From NCBI GenBank assembly GCA_033977485.1, contig CM066989.1, positions 95,809,887 to 95,873,886 on the forward strand: a DNA stretch of 64,000 nt, given 5' to 3'. Under the pieces are notes generated by a model. That model did no database searches. It was not told the DNA's origin and saw only the letters and a program-made list of their open reading frames with translations. Positions 11,740-21,981 of this stretch are shown here, piece after piece (position 1 is the stretch's first letter; each line of letters starts with the position of its first letter). The DNA is from Hydrangea macrophylla (taxonomy: Eukaryota > Streptophyta > Magnoliopsida > Cornales > Hydrangeaceae). The position numbers and the translations under genes are program-made.

Positions 11740-12902
11740 TGTCTGGACATCATCCTCAAGCATCTTTCCAAGCATCCTGGCGGAGCTAAGAGTGGGACCT
11801 CCTAGGCTCTTTATTGTTGGCTCAGACCAGTTTGTTAATTACCATGACCAAACTCTTTGATCAGCAAACTAACTAACTGGTCAGTTAAAGTTTACTCCAC
11901 TATAAAACGATAACTGAACTCCAACGCAAAAGAACATATCCGAAGCGATAACTAGACTTGTATGGTGTACTAATGTCCCTCTACCGTCAGCATTCGTAAT
12001 CATATTCAGGTAATCGGATAAATGTTACTGTCAACCTGAATCATGATTACTTCTTGTATTCCTTGAGTCCCATTCACCTCTCATGATTACCAAACATGTT
12101 GATAACTCTTATCAACAAGACTGCAGTACTCAGTAATCGACTTGGTGACATTCTCAAGGGAATGCTTACTCTGAAACAGAGGGTAGATTCTATCTTGACA
12201 ATATATGTTCACAACCCTATGAACATGACATACCCAAGATACCCAGATGTTGATCTCTTATAGACCTCACTGATTGGTAAGTCAAAGCAGTCATATCCAC
12301 AGTCTGTGTTCATAATCGTCTCAAGATTGAGAACACGTACCTTATACAAGTTATGAGTTCCTATTGACTGTTTGACAGTCTTAAGCGTCAATAGGAAACT
12401 CAGGTCCGTCAATGCACTATAAGCACTAGCATATCAACTACGAGATACACTCTAGTGATTGAGATTAATCACTCCATCCAATGGTAGTTAATTATGCTAC
12501 AGTGTAGACTTGATGAGGTATCCAGTCTCATCATCCACTGTGACACATTCTAAGTATTAAAGAATAGTAATTCGTATCTCACTTGTGTGCATCTCATACA
12601 CACACGAATTACTTACTATAATACTTAAGGATTAACAATCATCTCATGAAAAGAACATACACAATGAAATGTAAAGCTGATATCCATATATTAAAATGTC
12701 AATGTCTCATACATAAAGTAATGGTTTGAGGGCACAAACCCAACAGGGTTTTGTCGAGAGAAAAGAGTCGGTGAGATGAGATGGTGCATTGTACTCATAC
12801 ACGGTCACATATATGTGAATTACACCTTTCAAATAATATTGTGGTTGTTTCCTAAAATGAACTTCTAGCTTTAATATAAACTTGTTGAACTTAAATTAGA
12901 AA

Positions 12903-12905
12903 TGG

Positions 12906-12938
<33 letters not shown>
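12903..12938. repeat. Poly(A) run inside solo LTR
   Basis: A homopolymer A tract of about 30 bases or more. It might be a lineage marker within the LTR, or a sequencing-sensitive site. Confidence 0.8.
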
Positions 12939-12942
<4 letters not shown>

Positions 12943-13483
12943 AAGTGAATATGTGTTACATTCAAAATTATGTTTTTAATACTCACCAACTTCTTGAGCT
13001 GACGACGTCGATGCGTCCTGGACATTCGTGTTCAGGTTTTTCAGGTTATGATCAGACTGAGCATTACGACTATGCAAATTGAGAAACAACTGCTGGAAAT
13101 AGAATTTACTTTCATATGCTTTAAGTTGAAATGTTTTGTAATAAGGATGACTGTAATAGATATTAAGTTATTGTTTGATTTAAGGCGGTTTGTGCCTTTA
13201 GAGACCTCGTGCTGTAATATGTAATAAGTTAGAAAAATATTTGTAAGCTTTGATTGCTCTACTCTGATTAATTGTTTATTGTTGTTCGACGTTTGGGACG
13301 GAATCGATCCTTCAAACTGTCGCGACCTACAAGTCCATAAAGGAAATTAAACGCTTTCCTTATTTATTATACTACGTCGGGGCGTGACATTCTGCTTGGA
13401 AATTTTGATAAAGCAAAATTAGCTTACTTGTTGATTTTTGTTTGATTATTCATAAATATATATATACTGTCAAGCTCTAAATT

Positions 13484-13606
13484 GAACATATCCAGTGAAT
13501 ATTTTTTTTTTGCCTGAAAAAACCCACGAGCTGCCCTGCTGACCTGCGCGCGCCCCATTGACCGGTAGGTTTTTTCAGGCAAAAAAAATATTCACTGAGT
13601 ATGTTC
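13484..13606. repeat. Foldback element with 40-bp arms
   Basis: The left arm GAACATATCCAGTGAAT, a T-run and GCCTGAAAAAACC (13484-13523) pairs with the right arm GGTTTTTTCAGGC, an A-run and ATTCACTGAGTATGTTC (13567-13606). The arms differ at very few positions. The loop of about 45 bp is GC-rich (CTGACCTGCGCGCGCCCC). It is probably a small foldback transposon and could fold into a strong RNA hairpin. Confidence 0.8.
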
Positions 13607-13637
13607 ACTCTATCCTATTCAGTCTAGAGTGTACCCG

Positions 13638-13685
<48 letters not shown>

Positions 13686-13768
13686 ACTCATTGCTAAAAA
13701 TTAATGATGTTGTGATAAATTTCCAGCATCAATTTTTTCATGTATGTGGCAAGTAGTCAGTAATTGTA

Positions 13769-14985
13769 AGGGCGGAACTTGGGGACTATAAAGTTTACTT
13801 ATTTCAAAGTGGCATCACCCGTTTAACCCCGAAGCACCTCGATCTATATTCTATGCAATGCAAGAAATTTATAATCAGGGATAGGTCTATTAAAGAGCAA
13901 GGGTCAGTCCTTCTTGATTTTGAAAAAATTTCATATATACCGTATAAAAAATATATTTTCATTTAAGCCCCCCTCCCAAATTAAAAAAATTCAATATTTT
14001 ATTAGTGTTGAGTAGGGATGGCAATGGGACAGGCTTCCAGGGTTCTCCGCCCCGCCCCGCCCCTAATAGGCAGGGTATGGGGGGGCTTAATAGGGTTAGG
14101 GGCGGGTATAAGGGAGATTTTTAAAACCCAAGTTGGGGTCGGGGTCGGGGGTAAGGTCAAAAAACTCGAACCCGCCCCGATTTTTGATAACCTTAGTGAT
14201 TCGTCCAATTCATAGTTTTATGGAATAGTTCGTGACAGACCCTCAAACATCAATTATTAATTCAAACAGTTCTCTCTCTCATCTGTTCGTGTACTGTGTG
14301 TGATTGTGTATGGGAAAAAGAATGCATTAAAAAAACAACTTTTTTCAATTTGTTTACAAAAAAAAAAAAACTCTTAATCGGGGTGGGGCTGGGTCGGGTA
14401 ATCCAAGTGCGGGGCGGGGCGGGGGCGGGGGCGGGGGGAGGGTTCAATGAAACGGGACGGGGGCGGGGGGAGGGTTCAGTGAAGCGGGACGGGGGCGGGG
14501 TATGGGGGCCCCGTCCCATACCCGCCCCGTTGCCATCCCTAGTGTTGAGTTCTTAAAAAAATTCTATAAGACAACCAAGTATGATACATACAATTTATTA
14601 GTCTCAATTTATAGTAACAATGTGTCATTTTGTTGTACCTTTGGTGCCAGTCAATATTAACTTTTCAATGTGCCATTTGGTAGTGATTAGTAGGTGCATT
14701 TATTAGTTACAATTATATAATTGGTAGCAAAAGGTCGCATAGTATTGTAATTGAGATATATGTGTCATAAAATAGTAGAAGATTTCTTAAATTTTTGTAT
14801 TAATTTTTATAACATTAGCTTAAGTATATTATCCACAAAAAAAAAAACTTTTAAATAGACCAAGAAAAAAAATCACTTCAGGTATGCTGCCCCCAAACCC
14901 CCGTAATCTCGACTACCCCAAGTACAAGTTCTTGGTTTTCCCCTACTAAGCCCCCCCAACTTCAAATTTATGCATCCGTCCCTAC
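13769..14985. mobile_element. Degenerate hAT-like element (host of the next entry)
   Basis: The left end AAGGGCGGAACTTGGGGA and the right end, which reads AGGGACGGATGCATAAATT on the minus strand, resemble the GGCGGATCCA family seen at 18327. No clear target duplication is visible. It contains the intact element at 14013-14541. Boundaries are approximate. Confidence 0.35.
14013..14541. mobile_element. hAT-like MITE with TAGGGATGGCAA termini
   Basis: The ends TAGGGATGGCAATGGG and CCCCGTTGCCATCCCTA are inverted, with one mismatch in about 16 bp. Perfect 8-bp target duplications GTGTTGAG flank it (14005-14012 and 14542-14549). It has subterminal G-rich blocks GGGGCGGGG on one side and CCCGCCCC on the other. 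Overlapping open frames through the G-rich ends are composition artefacts. Confidence 0.87.
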
Positions 14986-15113
14986 TTATAATAACAGGAG
15001 TTTTGTGGACTTAGTATTGTGTGTATATAATCATTTACTAACAAATAATAAAACCTATAATTCACAATCACTACAGTTTTGATGACTCAAAATAACTGAT
15101 AATAAAATTCCCA

Positions 15114-15573
15114 AGAGCAATCTACAGTGGTGTTATGGAACTTAGTACAAATTTAGGCTAAGTTATGATATGACAAAGGTGAGGCTCATCAAACAACTCT
15201 CTGCCATTTTGATACAAGTATTTTCTTGATACAAATGGCTATTTTGTGCCTGTCATTCCAATGGTTCAACTTCCTTTCCAAACGGTTGGTCACCAAATCG
15301 CGAAGTGTTGGCGTTTTGGTTTCAATTTCAAACGATTAACTCTCGGTCGGCGTTTTGATTTCAATTTCAAACGATTAACTCTTGGTCGATTGGTTATCAA
15401 ACGATTCACTGATGGCTGTTTGTTTGTACCATATAACTAAAATTAGTCATACTTTTAAACTTAAGTTCTACTATTCTACCAAATTTGTGTTTGTGGTACG
15501 AATTCAGCATCGTGTAGCGAAAAAATAAATTTGTCCTAAGTTATGATATCCACAACACCACTGTCAATGCTCT
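15114..15573. mobile_element. MITE with ACAGTGGTGTT arms and internal tandem repeat
   Basis: The ends AGAGCAATCTACAGTGGTGTT and AACACCACTGTCAATGCTCT are inverted copies. The interior holds two tandem copies (about 15318-15385) of a unit of about 36 bp containing TTTCAATTTCAAACGATTAACTC. No target duplication was fixed. It is non-coding. Confidence 0.6.
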
Positions 15574-15799
15574 AATGACTAATATTGATTAACAACCTTT
15601 AAGTGCGGCTTGCACACCCCTCAGTTTGGGCAATGTAAATTTTAATATAACTGCATCAATTTATTTATTTTTGGACGTAATTAAGTTTTATGAATATGAA
15701 TTTCTAGAGGCTATGCTGCTATGGTTTCATTGAAGTGAATTGAAGAAGTTGTTTCTCTCTCTCTCTCTCATTGAAGTGAATTGAAGTCTGAAGAAGTTG

Positions 15800-15856
<57 letters not shown>

Positions 15857-16614
15857 GAGGTCTCAAAGTAGTGTACTAGTGTCCAAAGATGATTTGGGTG
15901 TCATAATAAGGGCCATATCTCCTCCACGCCATACCCTCCACCCCTCATCATCAATTAACCACCCCCTTGTTGCCACGTGGCAGGGAAAATATCCAAACTG
16001 CAACAAATGACAACCAAGCTTCTCCATGTTCAATATTTATCGTTAACAAGAAGTATCAAGTAACCCATCAGCTCATCAACAATTCCATCATTTTATTGAC
16101 AAATCAAAATGGAAGAAAACAAAATATCTAAGGGACTGTTTGGAACCAAATAAACATGACTAGTTACATTCAGTCCCACTCCTATAGAAATATGGTTTTT
16201 TTTTTTTTATTTTTTTTTTTTTATGAAAAGCTGTATTCAGTATATATATTGTAGGTTTGATTAAAAAACTAGTTTTAAGAGTAGATTTTTAGGTAGAGTA
16301 CGAATTCTCATGCTAAACTAAAAAAAAAAAAAAAGGAAAAAAAAATTCAAACACACTTAAATTAGTTGAGCTGGTTCACTTGTAATTTGTAAACCACGTA
16401 GCCATTTCTATCTCTTCTTACAAAGGCTCTAAGAAACAGAATTTCAAATACTATAAGAAATGAAATTAATGACAGTTATACCCCAAGCCCATTTCACTCA
16501 ACTCACTCATGTCCCTCTCTTCCCTCCCCTTAAAATCAGCTACAAATTTGTCCAAAACAAAGGGTAGTCACAAAAACCCATAAAAATGCCACGTCAGCAA
16601 TTCCCTCATCAAAA
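15574..16614. other. PRK upstream region
   Basis: No gene. A CT/CA compound microsatellite lies at about 15801-15857. A perfect G-box palindrome CCACGTGG is at 15973-15980, about 0.87 kb upstream of the PRK start. CCACGTCAGC near 16589 carries a second ACGT core. G-box elements are common in light-responsive plant promoters, which fits a Calvin-cycle gene. Whether these sites work is inference. Confidence 0.5.
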
Positions 16615-16623
16615 TATATAAAA
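16615..16623 (+). promoter_or_regulatory. Candidate PRK TATA box
   Basis: TATATAAAA lies 223 bp upstream of the PRK ATG. It is followed by a pyrimidine-rich leader with a CT microsatellite (16781-16818), a common plant 5' UTR layout. The transcription start is not defined by the sequence. Confidence 0.5.
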
Positions 16624-16780
16624 CACTCTCTTATCCTTCCAAACTGCCTTCTGTTTTCCTCTTTAACCATAACCACTTCTTTCATTTGTGTCCCCAAAAA
16701 CCTTTTCCATTCCAACCAAAGGAAAAAAAGAAAACCAAAAAGCACCCATTCCATGTCACAATAAACCCATATCAAATCCC

Positions 16781-16818
<38 letters not shown>
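16781..16818 (+). repeat. (CT)n microsatellite in PRK 5' leader
   Basis: CT dinucleotides sit 28 bp before the PRK start codon, inside the predicted 5' UTR. Length variation here could alter leader structure. Confidence 0.85.
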
Positions 16819-16823
<5 letters not shown>

Positions 16824-16845
16824 CCTTTCTGGGTAGAGAGAGAAA

Positions 16846-17406
16846 ATGGCAGCTGTTTGCACAGTCTACACAATCCAACCCCTCAACTCAACACCAACAC
16901 AAAAAACCCACTTGGGATTCCACCAAAAACATGTATTTCTCTACACCCAATCCAAAAAAAACACCAATAGAGGTGTGATAACATGCTCAGCTGGTGACTC
17001 AAAGACAGTTGTGATTGGTTTAGCTGCTGACTCTGGGTGTGGGAAGAGTACCTTCATGAGGAGACTAACAAGTGTGTTTGGAGGGGCAGCTCAGCCACCA
17101 AAGGGAGGGAACCCAGACTCAAACACACTAATAAGTGATATGACCACTGTGATCTGTTTGGATGATTATCATTCTTTGGATAGGACTGGGAGGAAAGTGA
17201 AGGGAGTGACAGCACTTGACCCAAGAGCTAATGATTTTGATCTCATGTATGAGCAAGTTAAGGCTATTAAGGATGGTGTTGCTGTTGATAAGCCTATTTA
17301 TAATCATGTTAGTGGGCTTTTGGACCCTCCTGAGCTCATCAAGCCACCCAAGATTCTAGTCATTGAAGGGTTGCACCCAATGTAAGTGATATACAAATTT
17401 CCACAG

Positions 17407-17437
<31 letters not shown>

Positions 17438-20400
17438 GACACTATAAAATCTTGGGTAAATTGCAATTTACACCCTCAAATTTCGAGCCGGTTTTGCTTA
17501 AGTTCTTATACTTTCAATTCTCTCAATTTAGTTCTCCAAGTTTGATAAATATGGAGTATTTAAATTTGGTCCAACAACAAAAACTTCATCACAAATACAA
17601 CTCTTTTGCAACGAAATGTTTGTTCTTTGACCAAATTTAAATACGTATCAAACTAGAGGCTCAAATTTAGAAAATTAAAAATATAGGGATTAAAGTGAAA
17701 TTGGCCCCATAATTAGAGGGCGAAAATTATGATTTACTTTTATAAAAAATCTCTTAGCTACGTGCCCTCTATCCTTCTTCATGCAATTCATTACATAGTG
17801 TATATAAATAACCTCTCTTCGTGCCAAATTAAGTGTACTTAGCTATCCTATCCTTTTTAAAAGATCAACATTGTTAATTAGATACTTTTCAAATTTACTG
17901 TTTATCAAATACATTCTTTGACTTATCATTTTTATGGAGCTAGAATTTTAAACTCAAAAGAAGAGTAATAATAAAAGTTAAAAATTTTACAACAATATAG
18001 TAATCTTCCTCAAATAGTTGGAATTCTAAAAAAATCTCTTAATTTGGAGCAGATGAAGTATATATATATATATATATATATATTACACTACCCAAGAAAC
18101 CCCTGTGAGTTAATTTACTCCTCAAATGTCCATATTTAGTTAATTTATAATTTTCTGAAAGGATTTTGTTTTTCATTTTGTGTTGCCTATTTAATAGTCT
18201 CCAGTATCGTGTGAACAATTTTAGATGAATATGAGAAATGCATTTTGTTTTTCTTACCTATAGTTTATTTGTCTTTTTATTGGTGAATTTTGTTGGAAGT
18301 AAATGAAGATATAAAATATATATATACAGTGGCGGATCCAGAACTTTAATTCAGTAGGGGTGAAAGTTTTTATGGGGGTTTGGGGGCAGCGTCCCCAATT
18401 GAATTTTTTTTTTTTTTTTTGTAGAAATAGCATAACTTTATATGATTTTTTCCATAAGTTTCGTGTATATATATACGGGATTGGAAATTCAGTGTAATTT
18501 TTTTATCTATCTCACGGAAAATGAGCAAGATGAGGTTTTTTTTTTCCCGCTAAACAGGAGCAAGAGGAGGTTAATGGTGGATATGGAGTCTTTGAGTCAT
18601 TCGAGAGCTTGTGCGAAACTTCAAACTTTATCTGCATAGGAACATTTTTTTTTTTTTTTTTTTTTTACAAAATGCCATGTGGGATACTAGGGGACTCTAG
18701 AAGGTCATTGTTTTGCTTTTTGATATTTTATTATGTAACATCAAAGATTCTCTAAAGAGGGTCACCTCTCATTATTAAAGAGAGTGCCTCTGTTTTGACC
18801 GTTGGATTGAGTTTAAAAACTGTAAAATGACAAAACTGTCATTAATGAAAATACGAACCGACGACCAAAATAGAAGCCCTCTCTTTAATAAAGAGAGGGC
18901 GCCCTCTTTAGAGCCTGACTGTATGTAACATATATACACATATAAACACAATATATAAAAATTAGGAGTGAGAACAAGTTGTCAATTAAAACCATGACAA
19001 AGTTCTAAAATTTACAAAAGAGTAATGCTATGCTTCCTAAATTTCTATTTCAAAAGTGTTTTCCAAATGACCTCGCAGTGGAGCGTAACAACTTCCAATC
19101 AAAATTCAACTGGTCCCACTGTATTTGACATTATTACTCTTTACAAAAAGCCTCCGAATTAACAGAAAATCTTAATAAAAGTTCACATATTTTTAAAAAC
19201 TATCATATATAACCTGTTTTTTTTTTTTTTGAAAGTTCAGTGGGGCCGGCTGCCTCCGCTGACCCCCACTGTGGATCCGCCCCTATATATATATATATAT
19301 ATATTATAATTATGGATAGAAAGAAATTGATATTTTCTTCAAGCCTTCTTTGTTCGGCTGAGAAATTTTGCCTGTCCTTGTCAGTTTCTCTAGTTGGGCC
19401 GTAAATGATAAATCACGTACAGGGCCCAATTTAAATTTTTTTTTTTGTTTCTTTTTATATAATTGGTTCTCAAATATTCACCCTGTATTTAATTCTCAAC
19501 AAATGTGGCACTGAGACCACTAAAAGTAACTTCTAATGAAAATTAAATGATCACCCTACAATTAAATGTATTTGAAATCAATTTTCCACGAAAATTAGAA
19601 AATCATAACATAATTATTTTGAACATGCATGCAACGGCTTGTAGCCAATATAATGTCTAAATACAAACCCTGATTTCTATTTTCTTTTTATTTTCTACCC
19701 CTTCTATTGGTTATTGCAGAAAGTGCTAGTTTAATTGTTACTATACTTTTCACAAACAAGTTATAGCATAATGACAACACTTCAATACATTTTCATTTCA
19801 TTTATTATGGTACTATTCGATTATATTGTTTACATAGACGACATTTGCATATAAACTAATCATGTTATGAAACAACAATATATGTACATATTGAAATGTG
19901 CAATCAAACTACGAAAATCTATTAACAAATATAATGAACTAACATTTGGGCATAATATACTAACTTGTTAATTAAAGGGTCTTCACATACTGTAAATAAA
20001 AATAAAATAAAATAAAATAAAATAAAAAACCAGGAAAGGGAAATTGTTCTTATGCTATAGTACTCTAGCAGCTAGCCTAGGAGAGATCTGATAACTGTTC
20101 TTCATGGACTCTTTGGTCCAGTAGTTTAAGAAGTAACCAATTAAAGAAATGCAATTGTTTCAGCCGATGATATTTACAAGAATAATTTTTAATTTTTTTT
20201 TTTCAGAAAAAGGTAAATAAACAAGAATAAATTACACTCTCATCTCCTAAGATATCTGACAAATACACATATATTTTCACATTTTGATGCACCATTTAAG
20301 TAACATGTAAATTTTTAATCTAAAAAGTCAAACATAAAAAACAAAGAAGACAAAGAAAAACAAAATTTATCTCAAGAGATGCCCTTAAGACAGAGGAGTA

Positions 20401-21925
20401 ACTATGTTTTCTTAGATGATTTATTTTTTATTTTTTTAGCTTAATAACTGTAAAGTATAGTTATCTTCCCCACAAAAAAAACAGGAAAAGAAAAATAAAA
20501 CTCAACTAACCATTCACTACCAGTGAGGGAAATAGAAGTCTATTTTCACCAGCTCACTGTCCACAGTCTTTGATAAGTCTATTTCACTAATCAGAATGAG
20601 GGTACTGGAGAAATTTTACAATAAAAATTACTAAAGTAATTTATACAATGCGAAGGTTAGCATTTTCTCTCTGTGTTACACACACACACGTGTGTGTATA
20701 CATATACATATATATGTGCATATATTTTGATTTATGTGTGTCCCAAACCCAATTTAATCAATTATCTGTTCAATATGTAGGTATGATCAGCGTGTGAGGG
20801 ACCTCTTGGACTTCAGTATATACTTGGATATCAGCAATGAGGTTAAATTTGCATGGAAAATTCAGGTAATGGGTCCACAATTCCAATTTCTAAAAAGTTT
20901 GGACTTTTGATAAAATAATAAATTTTTGTTAGTATGTTTTTTTTTTTTTTAAATCGGATTTTCCTGTAAGAATTGCAGAGAGACATGGCAGAGAGAGGAC
21001 ACAGCCTTGAGAGCATCAAAGCCAGCATTGAAGCCCGAAAGCCTGATTTTGATGCTTATATTGGTAATTAATTTTGTTATCCATATGGATTTTCATTCTA
21101 ATTTTAGCGTGCAGTAGCATTTTACAAAAATGTCTTTTGTTCCTGGAAATTAAAGAAAAGATAAATAATATGATAAACATGTTTTGCAGATCATTTTCAA
21201 AGACAGTTTCAAGAAATGTTTTGTGAAAATTGGTAATTTTTCAGAAAACTACCAAAAAAAAGTTTTCGGTGGTTCAAAATTTTAAACCATACAAGGTGTG
21301 TTAATGGATTTAATGAGAAAAAGAAACGAAAGTGTAAATTCTATGTGAGATTCATGTATTTATAAAGGTCAAAGGAAAAAAAAAAGAAAAAAAAAAAAAG
21401 AAAGAAAGAAAAATAGGAATGAAAACTCATTTACCTTGTGTGTTTTGCCTAGCATTTTCATTGGTTTATTCATTTATCTCCCTATTTGTAGGAGAAATTT
21501 AGGGTATGTTTGATAACCCAATTAAGTGCTGAAAATGAAAAGATTCAGCACTTATTCTTTTTCAGTGCGTTTGATAACATACCACTTAATTGAAAAAGCA
21601 GCCAAAAAACCACTGAAAGCTTTAAGTGAAAAATTTCTGCTGAAAATAATCACTGAATGCATTCCATTTCAGTAGTTGAAGCACTGTTTTCAATATTACA
21701 AATTCAATCACTTAATATTTTCAGTACTTAAAATTCAGCACTTAATTTTCAGCACTTAATTTTCAGCTTTATCAAACGCACCCTTAGTCCAACCTAGCAG
21801 AAACATAATCTATACTAGTACGTTATACTGATTGATGTGGTATTCCCGTTATAGCTAATATTTACTCCAAATGAGGTGTGGGGGGGGGGGGGGGGGTGGG
21901 GGGGGGAAGGTGTGAAAGCATACAA

Positions 21926-21981
<56 letters not shown>

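Larger units (their letters stand above)
11243..12745 (-). mobile_element. Solo LTR, 1503 bp, nested in the larger solo LTR
   Basis: The ends are TGTTGGGTTTG and CAAACCCAACA, an 11-bp inverted repeat. The insertion site shows a short GGGT duplication (11239-11242 and 12746-12749). On the minus strand it has a good plant TATA box, CTATAAATAGGG (11594-11605), so transcription probably runs leftward. A TCGATCGA array (11631-11739) lies immediately upstream of that TATA. There is no coding sequence. Copia-type LTRs with similar ends are known, but I cannot prove the superfamily. Confidence 0.78.
8917..13389 (+). mobile_element. Solo LTR (probable Gypsy), ~2.97 kb net, carrying a nested LTR
   Basis: It starts TGTAATAACC and ends GGGGCGTGACA, flanked by perfect 5-bp target duplications TTCTG (8912-8916 and 13390-13394). 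No PBS, PPT or coding sequence adjoins it, so it is a solo LTR left by recombination. A different LTR (11243-12745) is inserted in it. Notable contents are a CA microsatellite (9598-9640), a GC-rich palindrome array (10250-10540), and GGACACTCCCTGG/CAAAGTGTG repeats (10850-11210). The Gypsy call rests on the terminal style (TGT...GTGACA, compare the LTR ending at 51454) and is inference. The strand is inferred from the TATA-like TTTATATAAG after the GC-rich array. Confidence 0.82.

Noticed and set aside
11413..11775. 120-codon minus-strand frame with IDRRW repeats
   Set aside because: The repeats are translations of the TCGATCGA array in an LTR.
14018..14556. Overlapping open frames in G/C-rich ends of the element at 14013-14541
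   Set aside because: Gly/Arg/Pro-only translations arise from the GGGGCGGGG repeats of the MITE ends on both strands.
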